Positions 49,000 through 58,271 of a DNA stretch of 64,000 nucleotides are shown here, one piece after another. A program made the position numbers and the translations under genes. The notes under the pieces were generated by a model, which was given only the letters and a program-made list of their open reading frames with translations, did not search any database and had not been told where the DNA came from. Source of the DNA: Bacillota bacterium (lineage in GTDB: Bacteria > Bacillota > Clostridia > Oscillospirales > Ruminococcaceae); NCBI GenBank assembly GCA_023440965.1, contig JAEZRC010000001.1:1-64000 (forward strand). Direction: 5' to 3'. The first letter of the stretch is position 1. The number at the start of each line of letters is the position of its first letter.

Positions 49000-49320
49000 A
49001 TGACAAATAAAGATAAAAGGTCAAAAATAATTAAACCTACTATCATAATTTTATTATTGCTTGGCGTTGCTTTATCTTATGGGATTTATCTGAGATATCG
49101 TAACGTGGATTTTATTGAATATGCAGGACACGGTTACAGTATCAGAACAGAAATAACAAGCAAAGATGAAATCGCCTCTATTAAGAAAGAATGCCCTTAT
49201 ACACAAAAAAGAGATAACGGTTATAAGATATACGCTGGAAAAAACGCTACACAAACTGGAGAAATATATGTAGAAAAGCGCGGAAAGTTTTATAATGTAG
49301 AGCTTAAAGGTAGCCTGTAG
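49000..49320 (+). CDS. Small exported or membrane-anchored protein
   Basis: 106 residues. A basic N-terminus (MTNKDKRSKIIK) and one hydrophobic helix (about 12-28) anchor a compact outer domain of about 75 residues (EYAGHGYSIRTEITSKDEIA, GKNATQTGEIYVEKRGKFYN). No family recognised. It has an ideal AGGAGG site, a near-consensus promoter and a strong terminator, so it is a well-defined single gene, rightward among leftward neighbours. Confidence 0.8.
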   Translation: MTNKDKRSKIIKPTIIILLLLGVALSYGIYLRYRNVDFIEYAGHGYSIRTEITSKDEIASIKKECPYTQKRDNGYKIYAGKNATQTGEIYVEKRGKFYNVELKGSL

Positions 49321-49351
49321 TTTAATACATATTAATATAAATTAAAAATAT

Positions 49352-49382
49352 AAAACCCCTTCACTTTTGTGAAGGGGTTTTT
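49352..49382. terminator. Bidirectional terminator between the small gene and acpP
   Basis: AAACCCCTTCAC/GTGAAGGGGTTT (49353-49364, 49369-49380) with a TTTT loop and T tracts on both strands. It ends both the rightward small gene and the leftward fatty-acid operon. Confidence 0.92.
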
Positions 49383-49392
49383 ACGTATTAAG

Positions 49393-49620
49393 TTAGATAT
49401 TGTCTTCAATGAACTTAACAATGTCGCCTACAGTCTTAACGTTTTCAACCTGATCATCAGGAATTTCAATGTCAAATTCTTCTTCAAGTGACATTACCAA
49501 ATCAACTATGTCAAGTGAATCTGCGCCAAGGTCTTCTGAGATTGATGCTTCCATCTTAACCTTATCTTCATCTACATCAAGCTGGTCAACAATGATATCT
49601 TTAACCTTATCAAATACCAT
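49393..49620 (-). CDS. acpP: Acyl carrier protein
   Basis: 75 residues, acidic; carries growing acyl chains on a phosphopantetheine arm at Ser35 of GADSLDIVDLVM. Start at ATG 49620 (MVFDKVKDIIVDQL) with GGAGGG upstream; the in-frame ATG 15 bases earlier lies before that site. Last gene of the fab-acc operon; a TATAAT just upstream (about 49648) hints at an extra promoter, without a good -35. Confidence 0.97.
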   Translation of the reverse strand: MVFDKVKDIIVDQLDVDEDKVKMEASISEDLGADSLDIVDLVMSLEEEFDIEIPDDQVENVKTVGDIVKFIEDNI

Positions 49621-49688
49621 ATTGTTTCCCTCCATTTCTTTTTACAATTTTGTATATTATATGGAGCCTAAGCTCTCTATATAATCGC

Positions 49689-50501
49689 TTATAAAGAAAA
49701 TTCTTCAAACTCGCCGATTTTTCTAAACTTAGTATATCGTTCATTAAGCAGTTCGTCAATAGGTTTTCTCATCTTTTTTTCCAAAGCGTCAGAAATATAG
49801 TCACTTATGTTCTCAACCATCATATTCAGATTATTGTGAGCGCCACCAGTTGGCTCCTCAATAATCTTTTCTGCAACACCTAAAGATAATAAGTCTTCTG
49901 CTGTGATTTTCATTATCTGGCAGGCTTCACGTTCTCTTGACGCATCCTTCCAAAGAATACTTGCAAAGCCGCGTGGAGAAATTACAGAATACAATGCATT
50001 CTCAAGCATAGCAAGTTCATCACATACGCCGAGTGCGAGTGCTCCGCCGCTTCCGCCTTCACCAAGAACAATTGAAATAACAGGAGTTTTAAGTGTCATA
50101 AATTCCATTAAGTTTTTAGCAATAGCTTCACCCTGCCCACGCTTTTCAGCTTCTACTCCGCAGAATGCACCAGGAGTATCAATAAAGCAAATAATAGGAC
50201 GATGGAATTTTTCAGCCTGTTTCGCAAGTCTTAAAGCTTTTCTATAGCCTTCTGGATGTGGCATGGAAAAGTTCGTTTTTTTGTTTTCATCAAGGTTTCT
50301 TCCCTTAACCTGTGCAAGAATTGTTACAGGAATTCCGGAAAAACTTGCAACCCCACCCATAATAGCTGAATCTTCACCGTAAAGTCTATCACCATGCATT
50401 GCAAAGAAATCATAAAAAAGCAACGGGATATAGTCATTGACGGTAGGACGTCCCTTGTGTCTTATAATATCGAGGCGTTCACACGCTGAAAGTTTGCTCA
50501 T
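49689..50501 (-). CDS. accA: Acetyl-CoA carboxylase, carboxyltransferase alpha subunit
   Basis: 270 residues; with AccD moves CO2 from biotin to acetyl-CoA. Crotonase-like core with DTPGAFCGVEAEKRGQGEAI and VLGEGGSGGALALGVCDELA. Its ATG overlaps the accD stop by four bases (ATGA), the usual coupling for equal amounts of the two subunits. Confidence 0.97.
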   Translation of the reverse strand: MSKLSACERLDIIRHKGRPTVNDYIPLLFYDFFAMHGDRLYGEDSAIMGGVASFSGIPVTILAQVKGRNLDENKKTNFSMPHPEGYRKALRLAKQAEKFHRPIICFIDTPGAFCGVEAEKRGQGEAIAKNLMEFMTLKTPVISIVLGEGGSGGALALGVCDELAMLENALYSVISPRGFASILWKDASREREACQIMKITAEDLLSLGVAEKIIEEPTGGAHNNLNMMVENISDYISDALEKKMRKPIDELLNERYTKFRKIGEFEEFSL

Positions 50502-51370
50502 TGTGAAACCCTCCTTACGTTATGGAGTTTGAAAAGATGAGTAAGTGTTCTTCTCATTCTTTTTCTCTCGACAATCATGTCGACAAAGCCATTTTCGAGC
50601 ATGAATTCTGCTGACTGGAAATCATCAGGCAATCTTTGCTTTATTGTTCCTTCAATAACTCGCCGTCCAGCAAAGCCAATAAGCACCTTAGGCTCAGCAA
50701 TGATAATATCTGCTATTGAAGCAAATGATGCTGTAACACCGCCTGTAGTAGGGTCAGTCATAACAGCAATGTATAAAAGTCCAGCCTCGCTATGTCTTGC
50801 AACAGCACCAGAGGTTTTAGCCATCTGCATAAGGGAAACTATACCCTCCTGCATTCTTGCTCCGCCTGAAGCTGTGAAAATTAAAACCGGAAGTCCGTTT
50901 TTTGTTGCATATTCAAAAGCTCTTGTGATTTTTTCACCAACAACGCTGCCCATTGATGCCATCATGTAATTTGAATCCATTACAGCAATAACAGTCCTGT
51001 AGCCTCTTATAAGGGCTTCACCTGTAATGACAGCATCCTTAAGACCTGTTACTTCTCTTATTTTCTTCTGCTTATCACCATACGATGGAAAGTCAATAGG
51101 ATTCTTGCTCATCATGTTCTTATCAAATTCAACAAGTGAGCCTTTATCAATAGTCATATTGAGTCTTTCCCAAGCTGAAAGTCTTCCGTGGTAGTTGCAG
51201 GAAGAACATACTTTTCTGTTCTTCTCGAAATCTTCCATAAATTCAACATTTCCACAACGTTGGCATTTATTCATAAGATCAGATGGAATATTGGATTTTT
51301 TAACTTCTTCACTTTTTGTATCATTCCCGTTGAATCTTGTTTTAACGACCGAAAACAAATCCTCAAGCAT
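50498..51370 (-). CDS. accD: Acetyl-CoA carboxylase, carboxyltransferase beta subunit
   Basis: 290 residues. The N-terminal zinc ribbon has CQRC and CSSC pairs (about 36-59), followed by the carboxyltransferase core with FTASGGARMQEGIVSLMQMA and DPTTGGVTASFA. Partner of AccA directly downstream. ATG 51370 after AGGAGGGTGATATTTTA. Confidence 0.97.
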   Translation of the reverse strand: MLEDLFSVVKTRFNGNDTKSEEVKKSNIPSDLMNKCQRCGNVEFMEDFEKNRKVCSSCNYHGRLSAWERLNMTIDKGSLVEFDKNMMSKNPIDFPSYGDKQKKIREVTGLKDAVITGEALIRGYRTVIAVMDSNYMMASMGSVVGEKITRAFEYATKNGLPVLIFTASGGARMQEGIVSLMQMAKTSGAVARHSEAGLLYIAVMTDPTTGGVTASFASIADIIIAEPKVLIGFAGRRVIEGTIKQRLPDDFQSAEFMLENGFVDMIVERKRMRRTLTHLFKLHNVRRVSQ

Positions 51371-51402
51371 TAAAATATCACCCTCCTTTCAGCAGGATAA
51401 TG

Positions 51403-52782
51403 TTATATAATTTTTGTTCTTCCGAGGAAGCCTATATCATATTCTCCACTTTCAAATGACTTGTTTTTGACAAGATTGACCTGAAAGTCAATATTTGTTG
51501 AAACACCGTCAACAATAAATTCAGCAAGTGCCCATTTCATTTTCATAATTGCTTCTTCTCTTGTCTTACCATAAACAATCAGCTTTGCAATCATTGAATC
51601 ATAATATGGCGGAATTGAATATCCCTGATATGCTGCGCTGTCTATTCTTATTCCGTTTCCTCCAGGAGTATGAAGAGCGATAATTTTTCCTGGTGATGGA
51701 CGGAAATTTTCCATAGGATTTTCTGCGTTAATTCTACACTCTATTGCATGACCTGTCAAGTGTATATCGTCCTGAGTATACTTAAGTTCTTCTCCACATG
51801 CAATCAGAAGCTGCTGCTTTACAAGATCAACCCCTGTAACAGCCTCAGTAATAGGATGCTCAACCTGAATTCTTGTGTTCATTTCCATAAAATAATAGTT
51901 TTCTTTATTGTCCACAAGAAATTCAATAGTTCCTGCATTCTGATAGCCTGTTGCTTTTGCAGCATTCACAGCAGACTGCCCCATCTTTTTGCGGAGCTCT
52001 TCTGTCATGACCGGGCTTGGAGTTTCTTCAAGAACCTTCTGGTTCCTTCTCTGCATTGAGCAGTCTCTTTCTCCAAGATGAATTACATTTCCATAAGTAT
52101 CAGCAAGTATCTGGAACTCAATATGTCTTGGGTTCTGAATGAATTTTTCAATATATATTTCATCATTACCAAAACAAGCGAGAGCCTCCTGCTTTGCGGC
52201 AGTTATCATACTCTCAAGTTCTTTTTCGCTTTCGACAAGACGTATACCACGTCCGCCGCCACCAGCAGAAGCCTTAACCATAACAGGATAGCCTATCTGC
52301 GTTGAAAGTTGTCTTGCTTCATCAAGTGAATGTACTGCTCCATCTGAGCCAGGAACAACAGGTACACCTGCTTTTTTCATTGTTTCCTTTGCCATTGCCT
52401 TGTCACCGAGCATATCTATTGACTCAGGCTTCGGGCCTATGAATGTTATGCCGCATTTAGCACACATTCTTGCAAAGTTTGCATTTTCGGATAAAAATCC
52501 AAAACCAGGATGAACAGCATCTGCACCAGTTACTTCACACGCTGCAATAATAGCTTTCATATTAAGATAACTATCCTTACTGTTAGCAGGGCCGATACAT
52601 ATTGCCTCATCAGCAATCTGAGCATGCAAAGCACTCCTGTCTGCTGTTGAAAAAACTGCGACAGTTCTTATCCCGAGCTCACGGCAGGCACGGATTACGC
52701 GCACTGCGATTTCACCACGGTTTGCTATAAGTACCTTCTTGAAGCATTTTACTTCAGAAGTCTGAATTTTATTTTCTGACAT
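51403..52782 (-). CDS. accC: Acetyl-CoA carboxylase, biotin carboxylase subunit
   Basis: 459 residues; ATP-grasp enzyme that carboxylates biotin on AccB. KKVLIANRGEIAVRVIRACR opens the carboxylase domain, the ATP loop is KASAGGGGRGIRLV, and the catalytic region is FMEMNTRIQVEHPITEAVTG. ATG 52782 after AGGAGGATAACG. Confidence 0.97.
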   Translation of the reverse strand: MSENKIQTSEVKCFKKVLIANRGEIAVRVIRACRELGIRTVAVFSTADRSALHAQIADEAICIGPANSKDSYLNMKAIIAACEVTGADAVHPGFGFLSENANFARMCAKCGITFIGPKPESIDMLGDKAMAKETMKKAGVPVVPGSDGAVHSLDEARQLSTQIGYPVMVKASAGGGGRGIRLVESEKELESMITAAKQEALACFGNDEIYIEKFIQNPRHIEFQILADTYGNVIHLGERDCSMQRRNQKVLEETPSPVMTEELRKKMGQSAVNAAKATGYQNAGTIEFLVDNKENYYFMEMNTRIQVEHPITEAVTGVDLVKQQLLIACGEELKYTQDDIHLTGHAIECRINAENPMENFRPSPGKIIALHTPGGNGIRIDSAAYQGYSIPPYYDSMIAKLIVYGKTREEAIMKMKWALAEFIVDGVSTNIDFQVNLVKNKSFESGEYDIGFLGRTKII

Positions 52783-52805
52783 CGTTATCCTCCTGACAGA
52801 AGATA

Positions 52806-53240
52806 TTATTTTGACATAAGCGCAAAGGTTATTTCTGCTGATACCGCTTTCTGTCCATCTACTGTAGCTATTGCCTTGCCAACTCCGACAGGGCCTTTGA
52901 CTCTGATTATTTCAACCTCAAGCGTAAGTGTATCGCCAGGAACAACCTGTCTGCGGAACTTAGCATCCTTCACCCCGCCGAAAAGTCCGATTTTACCCTT
53001 GTGTTCAGGAAGTGAAAGCATCGCAACAGCCCCTGCCTGTGCAAGCATTTCAAGCATGAGCACACCAGGTACTACAGGGAATTCAGGGAAATGTCCCTTG
53101 AACCAGAATTCGTCTTCCTTCATATATTTCTTTGCAACGACTCTCTGCCCAGGTTCCATTTCAATAATTTCATCAATCAGAAGAAATGGATCTCTGTGAG
53201 GGATAATTTCCATAATCTGTTCTTTGTTCATTAAAGCCAT
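52806..53240 (-). CDS. fabZ: 3-hydroxyacyl-ACP dehydratase FabZ
   Basis: 144 residues; hot-dog-fold enzyme for the dehydration step. The catalytic His is in GHFPEFPVVPGVLMLEMLAQ, with the Glu of the same helix; MEIIPHRDPFLLIDEI at the start is the family signature. No FabA or FabM is visible, so how unsaturated chains are made is not seen here. Confidence 0.97.
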   Translation of the reverse strand: MALMNKEQIMEIIPHRDPFLLIDEIIEMEPGQRVVAKKYMKEDEFWFKGHFPEFPVVPGVLMLEMLAQAGAVAMLSLPEHKGKIGLFGGVKDAKFRRQVVPGDTLTLEVEIIRVKGPVGVGKAIATVDGQKAVSAEITFALMSK

Positions 53241-53254
53241 TTTAAATCTCCTGA

Positions 53255-53719
53255 CTATTCTATTATCATTACAGGCTGATCAAATTCAACAGCCTCACCG
53301 TTCTTGCAATTAATCGTAATAACCGAGCCATCAAAATCTGACTTGATTTCGTTCATAACCTTCATTGATTCGATTATAAAAAGTATATCGCCCTTTTTAA
53401 CGCTCTGTCCGACACTTACAAAAGGCTTATCCTTTGGCGAAGCAGAAGCGTAGAAGGTTCCCACGATCGGAGCTTTCACAACATTGCCAAGTGGCTTTGA
53501 AGGAGTCTGTGTAGCAGGTGCACTTTCTATTGCAGGAGCTTGAGCTGGTGCTGAATATGAAGGCATTGAGTTGCCAACATAAACAGGTGCAGTACCGCAG
53601 TCCATTTCAAGTTCAATTTCAAATTCCTTATCTTTAATTTTTAGGGACTTTGCACCATTTTCAGACATTGACTTCATAAGAGCCTGAACACATTCAAGTG
53701 TATTTTCTATCTTAGCCAT
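53255..53719 (-). CDS. accB: Biotin carboxyl carrier protein
   Basis: 154 residues. A Pro/Ala-rich hinge (about 54-77) links the N-terminal part to the biotinyl domain; biotin is attached at Lys120 in IIESMKVMNEI. The motif has Ser before Met (ESMK) where EAMK is commonest; both are known. Between fabF and fabZ. Confidence 0.96.
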   Translation of the reverse strand: MAKIENTLECVQALMKSMSENGAKSLKIKDKEFEIELEMDCGTAPVYVGNSMPSYSAPAQAPAIESAPATQTPSKPLGNVVKAPIVGTFYASASPKDKPFVSVGQSVKKGDILFIIESMKVMNEIKSDFDGSVITINCKNGEAVEFDQPVMIIE

Positions 53720-53731
53720 CCTTATGTCTCC

Positions 53732-54967
53732 TTACTTTTCGTATTTCTTTATACAGATCGTTGCGTTATGTCCGCCGAATCCAAGAGAATTTGATAATGC
53801 AACCTTAATATCCTTCTTACGGTTACCCTCAACACAATAGTCAAGATCACAGTCAGGGTCAGGAGTTTTAAATCCTACTGTCTTATGGACAAACCCGTTC
53901 TTGAGCGACAATGCTGTTACTATTGCTTCAACAGCACCAGCAGCACCAAGAAGATGTCCTGTCATTGATTTTGTTGAATTAATAACAACCTTTTCAGCCT
54001 GCTCGCCAAGAGCTTTTTTTATTGCTATTGTTTCATATTTATCATTAAGACCGGTTGATGTTCCATGAGAATTGATGTAATCAACATCACCTGATTCAAG
54101 GCCAGCTTCCTTATAAGCGTTAACCATTGCTCTTGCCGCGCCCTCACCCTCTGGATCAGGGGAAGTGATGTGATAAGCATCACCTGTTGCACCATAGCCA
54201 ACTATCTCAGCATATATTTTAGCACCACGAGCCTTAGCGTGTTCAAACTCTTCAATGACAAGTATACCACAACCCTCACCAAGAACAAAACCCTGTCTTT
54301 CAGCGTCAAAAGGTGTTGACGCCTTGTCAAGCTCTGTTGCCTTTGAAAGTGCCTTCATATTATTAAAGCCACCAAGTGCAAATTCAGTAATACAGCTTTC
54401 CGTTCCGCCACAGATACAAGCGTCAAGATAACCATCCTTAACTTTCCTAAAAGCTTCGCCAATTGCATGTGTTGCAGAAGCACAAGCTGTTACTGTTGAA
54501 AAATTATCTCCCTTAAAGCCTGTTGCCATTGAAACCTGTCCCGCAGCCATATTTCCTATCATTGTAGGAACATAAAATACTGAAATTCTGTTAGGTCCTT
54601 TTTCAAGGTACTTTGAATGTTCTTTTTCAGTTTCTTCAAGTCCGCCAATACCACAACCAAGAATTACACCGACTCTGAATGGATCAAGGTCCTTCAGGTC
54701 TGTTCCGCTGTCCTCTAATGCCTGCTTTGTACTGTATACAGCAAACTGTGTGAAGCGTTCCATTCTCTTTGCTTCTTTTTTATCAATATATTTTGATGAG
54801 TCAAAGTCCTTTACGGCTCCAACAATCTTTACATCAAATTCACTTGCATCAAACTGGTCAATAAAAGAAAAACCAAGCTTGTTTGCAATAATATTGTCCC
54901 AGAATTCATCAACTGAATTACCGAGCGGGTTAACTGTCCCCATGCCTGTTATAACTACTCTTTTCAT
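53732..54967 (-). CDS. fabF: 3-oxoacyl-ACP synthase II
   Basis: 411 residues; condensing enzyme for chain elongation. Catalytic triad: Cys162 in VTACASATHAIG, His in NSHGTSTGLNDKYE, His in KSMTGHLLGAAGAVEA. Standard length and N-terminus (MKRVVITGMGTVNPLGNSVD). Confidence 0.97.
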   Translation of the reverse strand: MKRVVITGMGTVNPLGNSVDEFWDNIIANKLGFSFIDQFDASEFDVKIVGAVKDFDSSKYIDKKEAKRMERFTQFAVYSTKQALEDSGTDLKDLDPFRVGVILGCGIGGLEETEKEHSKYLEKGPNRISVFYVPTMIGNMAAGQVSMATGFKGDNFSTVTACASATHAIGEAFRKVKDGYLDACICGGTESCITEFALGGFNNMKALSKATELDKASTPFDAERQGFVLGEGCGILVIEEFEHAKARGAKIYAEIVGYGATGDAYHITSPDPEGEGAARAMVNAYKEAGLESGDVDYINSHGTSTGLNDKYETIAIKKALGEQAEKVVINSTKSMTGHLLGAAGAVEAIVTALSLKNGFVHKTVGFKTPDPDCDLDYCVEGNRKKDIKVALSNSLGFGGHNATICIKKYEK

Positions 54968-55006
54968 AAACCTCTCCTTATTTATACGGAAGTATGTCCT
55001 GATTTA

Positions 55007-55750
55007 TTACATTGAAAGTCCGCCACTTATTTCAATAGTCTGTCCTGTAATGTATGACGCATCATCAGAAACCAGGAATGATACTGTTCCAGCAATTTCT
55101 TCAACCTGGCCAAATCTCTTCAAAGCAATCTGTCCGAAAATATTCTTCTTCTGCTCGTCTGTGAGAATATCTGTCATTGGAGTTTGAATAAGTCCTGGAG
55201 CAATTGCATTTACTGTAATATTCCTTGAGCCAAGCTCCTTTGCGGAAGTCATTGTCATTCCGATAATAGCAGCTTTTGACGCTGAATAATTTATCTGACC
55301 TGGATTTCCATAAAGTCCAGCAACAGAAGAAACATTTACAATTCTTCCGCCCTTTTGCTTGAACATTACAGCTCCAGCAAGCTTTGTCATGTTGAACACG
55401 CTCTTTTGATTAACAGCAATAACCATATCATACTGTTCCTCAGGCATACGAAGGAGCAAGCCGTCCTTTGTAATACCTGCATTGTTAATCAGCACATCAA
55501 TAGTAGAAAATCTTTCTTTTATTGACTTAACCATTTCGTCGCAATCAGTATATTTTGAAACATCAGCTGCGAAAACCTCTGCCTCAACGCCAAATGCTCT
55601 GCATTCCTCAGCAACCTTTTCGCCGTTTAATTTATCGTTATCACTTGGATAGCAGTTTACTGCAATATTAAAACCGTCTTTTGCAAGTCTTTTTGCAATA
55701 CAAGCACCGATACCCTGTGAAGCACCAGTGATAATAGCTGTTTTTGCCAT
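55007..55750 (-). CDS. fabG: 3-oxoacyl-ACP reductase
   Basis: 247 residues; NADPH-dependent short-chain dehydrogenase. Cofactor loop TGASQGIG (8-15), NNAG at about 90, the catalytic Ser in VSSVAG and Tyr-Lys in YSASKAA. Ends with the typical GQTIEISGGLSM. ATG follows AAAGGAATGGTTAA. Confidence 0.97.
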   Translation of the reverse strand: MAKTAIITGASQGIGACIAKRLAKDGFNIAVNCYPSDNDKLNGEKVAEECRAFGVEAEVFAADVSKYTDCDEMVKSIKERFSTIDVLINNAGITKDGLLLRMPEEQYDMVIAVNQKSVFNMTKLAGAVMFKQKGGRIVNVSSVAGLYGNPGQINYSASKAAIIGMTMTSAKELGSRNITVNAIAPGLIQTPMTDILTDEQKKNIFGQIALKRFGQVEEIAGTVSFLVSDDASYITGQTIEISGGLSM

Positions 55751-55790
55751 TTAACCATTCCTTTCATTTGCGAAAGCAAAATCTGAGTAT

Positions 55791-56099
55791 TTATCTTAAA
55801 ATTATGTTATTATCTTTTCTGAATATTATAGGATATCCCGCGAATATCAATAATAAATATAAATAATTCCCTGATACAACCACAAGCATACTAAGTGCTG
55901 TAATCAGAACCAAATATTTTATTCCGCTCTGAACAATAGTCTTTCTAATTACTGCTATAAACTTTCTTGATCCGAAAAACAGAATCGGGAGCAAGTTATC
56001 AATATCAGCTACTCTCAAAGCGACAGCAATGAGCAAAACAATTGGGAATATCTTATATGCTATTTTAAGACCTACTAATATGCCAATTATCAACATCAT
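55791..56099 (-). CDS. Hydrophobic membrane protein in the fab operon (1 of 3)
   Basis: 102 residues from ATG 56099 (AAGGAA 10 nt upstream); a GTG at 56108 directly abuts that site. Two or three membrane segments (about 1-27, 60-79, 78-95) with a short basic loop FFGSRKFIAVIRKT. No family recognised. Position between fabG and two other membrane genes in the same orientation suggests cotranscription with fatty-acid synthesis genes. Confidence 0.65.
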   Translation of the reverse strand: MMLIIGILVGLKIAYKIFPIVLLIAVALRVADIDNLLPILFFGSRKFIAVIRKTIVQSGIKYLVLITALSMLVVVSGNYLYLLLIFAGYPIIFRKDNNIILR

Positions 56100-56153
56100 C
56101 TTTGTCACTTCCTTATATCAAATTTAAATCTATGCTATTTCCGATTTGTATTT

Positions 56154-56690
56154 TTACTTTCTAACTAGTTTTATATCATTTAGCTTGCAGAACTTTTCTG
56201 CCGCAAGAAGTGCTTTTGGAGATGTCATTACGGTAACCTGCTCATGATATTTAAGTTCAATACAGATAGCACTAACAACTGATTCTTTATTAGTTACTGT
56301 TATGGATACTATGTCACCGCAGTAAGCCTCCCCTTCTTGTCCACCACAACTTTTATTTTGTTTATATTTAATCTTATCGCTGAAGATATAAATCTCAGGA
56401 ATCTTAATGCTTAAAAGCACAATGAACAATAATGACATCCCTGAAATATATATGCCTGATCTTTGTGTCCATATTGCCATAAACTTGTCTATCACAAAAA
56501 TGAACCCTATAATTATAGAAAACATCTTTTCAATCTTTTTCTTCTTGTATTTTATATCAAAAAGAACTTCACCATTATCTGATTCAAGAAGCCTTTTGTA
56601 TTTCCTGTTATCTTTTTTACTGAGAACAACAGCAAGTACAAATATTGATAAATCAATTATCCCGAAAACTATAAAGAAAAAGATATTCAT
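56154..56690 (-). CDS. Membrane protein in the fab operon (2 of 3)
   Basis: 178 residues. One N-terminal helix (about 3-24), a short cytoplasmic loop of basic and acidic residues, two more helices (about 56-75 and 80-96), then a soluble C-terminal domain (about 97-178) with paired strands (IYIFSDKIKYKQNKSCGGQE... SITVTNKESVVSAICIELKY). The topology and the C-terminal strand pattern recall PH-like bPH_2/DUF domains that follow membrane helices, but this is not certain. It partly resembles the next protein (3 of 3) in plan. Confidence 0.65.
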   Translation of the reverse strand: MNIFFFIVFGIIDLSIFVLAVVLSKKDNRKYKRLLESDNGEVLFDIKYKKKKIEKMFSIIIGFIFVIDKFMAIWTQRSGIYISGMSLLFIVLLSIKIPEIYIFSDKIKYKQNKSCGGQEGEAYCGDIVSITVTNKESVVSAICIELKYHEQVTVMTSPKALLAAEKFCKLNDIKLVRK

Positions 56691-56734
56691 ATCAAGCCTT
56701 CTTGCTTTTTGTATTTAATGACATTTTCAACTTA

Positions 56735-57277
56735 TTAACGAAAATCTACATTATTGATAACCCAAACATCATCTAAATGCTCCGTTAAAAACTTTCTTGT
56801 TCTTCCTGGCGCTCGTTTTCGTATTATCTTTCCGTCTTTCATGATTATAGACATAAACGGCCAGCTTTTGTTGCCATAATACATTTTAATCATTGATATA
56901 TCATCTCGCCTAATGATTGTGCCATCAATAAACATATCAAATTCACCAATAAGAATTACTCCTGTTGTAAAATACACAACAAAAGCTATAGAAATAATGG
57001 TGACATAAATCCAATTGAAAATATTTGGTTCAACAAAACATACATATATATACGAACAAAGCATAATAACCACAAAGCCAAAGAATATTTTAAGTCTTGT
57101 TTCTCCCTGGAATACATACTCTGTCTGCCTGTTTCTAAACTCTTTTAATCGCTTGCAATAACTGAAATATACACCAATGGGAAAAATAGCACATAAAATT
57201 GCCGCAGCAATCGCATACGGTATAAGATCCTCTACCCTAAAAACTGTTATCCCCGTGTCATAAGCTAATTTTATCAT
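56735..57277 (-). CDS. Membrane protein in the fab operon (3 of 3)
   Basis: 180 residues. Three hydrophobic segments (about 18-40, 63-82, 86-108) precede a soluble tail of about 70 residues rich in strands (FDMFIDGTIIRRDDISMIKM, KSWPFMSIIMKDGKIIRKRA). The helix-helix-then-small-domain plan matches protein 2 of 3, so the pair may be distant relatives. ATG after AAAAGGACAGCC. 58 nt downstream of fabK. Function unknown. Confidence 0.65.
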   Translation of the reverse strand: MIKLAYDTGITVFRVEDLIPYAIAAAILCAIFPIGVYFSYCKRLKEFRNRQTEYVFQGETRLKIFFGFVVIMLCSYIYVCFVEPNIFNWIYVTIISIAFVVYFTTGVILIGEFDMFIDGTIIRRDDISMIKMYYGNKSWPFMSIIMKDGKIIRKRAPGRTRKFLTEHLDDVWVINNVDFR

Positions 57278-57335
57278 ATCTGGCTGTCCTTTTAATGTGC
57301 TAACTTATAAGCAATAATATTACTAATATATGATT

Positions 57336-58259
57336 TTACTTATTCAATAGCTTTTCTGCTGAGTCAAACATTCTTTCAATAATAACCTTTACAGGTTCAA
57401 TTTCATTAACAAGCCCTGCAATAGCACCACAAAGGAATGAGCCCTCATCAATGTTACCGTCAACAGCAGCTTTTCTTAAACTTCCTAATGTCATTTCTTC
57501 AAATTCTTCAGGTGTTCCGCCATCACGCTCGAAGGTCAAGAGCTTCTTTGCATACTTTGTCTTTACGCCTCTGCAAGGATGACCTGTGAATCTTCCAGTA
57601 ACTATACTGTCTGTATCCTTTGCTTCTAAAACTAATTTTTTGTAGTTCTCATGAACCTGACATTCTTCAGCAGCAAGGAAGACTGTTCCTACCTGAACGC
57701 CCTGAGCTCCAAGCATAAATGAAGCAGCAACACCACGTCCATCAGCAATACCACCTGCTGCAATAACAGGAATGCTTACTGCATCAACAACCTGTGGAAC
57801 AAGACACATGGTTGTGTTTTCACCGATGTGTCCACCTGATTCAGTTCCTTCAGCAACAACAGCATCAGCACCTGCTCTTTCCATTCTCTTTGCAAGAGCA
57901 ACAGAAGGAATAACAGGGATTACTTTAATCCCAGCAGCTTTCCACGCTTCCATATACTTGCCTGGATTTCCCGCACCAGTTGTTATAACAGGAACTCCCT
58001 CATCAATGACAAGCTGTGCAAGTTCCTCAGCATTAGGGCTCATAAGCATAATGTTTACGCCAAAAGGCTTGTCTGTGAGAGATTTGCATTTTCTGATCTG
58101 ATCCCTTAAATAATCAATAGGAGCAGCACCACCAGCGATAAGTCCAAGTCCACCAGCATTTGAAACAGCAGCAGCAAGTGTACTTTCAGCAACCCAAGCC
58201 ATTCCGCCTTGAATAATTGGGTACTTAATACCTAATAGTTCTGTTATTTTTGTATTCAT
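57336..58259 (-). CDS. fabK: Enoyl-ACP reductase, FMN-dependent (FabK)
   Basis: 307 residues; flavin enzyme for the last reduction step, used by many Gram-positive bacteria in place of FabI and insensitive to triclosan. Signatures: PIIQGGMAWVAESTLAAAVS, the FMN/phosphate blocks VIAAGGIADGRGVAASFMLG and GVQVGTVFLAAEEC. Length is normal. No fabI or fabL is seen. Second gene behind fabH. Confidence 0.96.
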   Translation of the reverse strand: MNTKITELLGIKYPIIQGGMAWVAESTLAAAVSNAGGLGLIAGGAAPIDYLRDQIRKCKSLTDKPFGVNIMLMSPNAEELAQLVIDEGVPVITTGAGNPGKYMEAWKAAGIKVIPVIPSVALAKRMERAGADAVVAEGTESGGHIGENTTMCLVPQVVDAVSIPVIAAGGIADGRGVAASFMLGAQGVQVGTVFLAAEECQVHENYKKLVLEAKDTDSIVTGRFTGHPCRGVKTKYAKKLLTFERDGGTPEEFEEMTLGSLRKAAVDGNIDEGSFLCGAIAGLVNEIEPVKVIIERMFDSAEKLLNK

Positions 58260-58271
58260 TTTAATTTCTCC

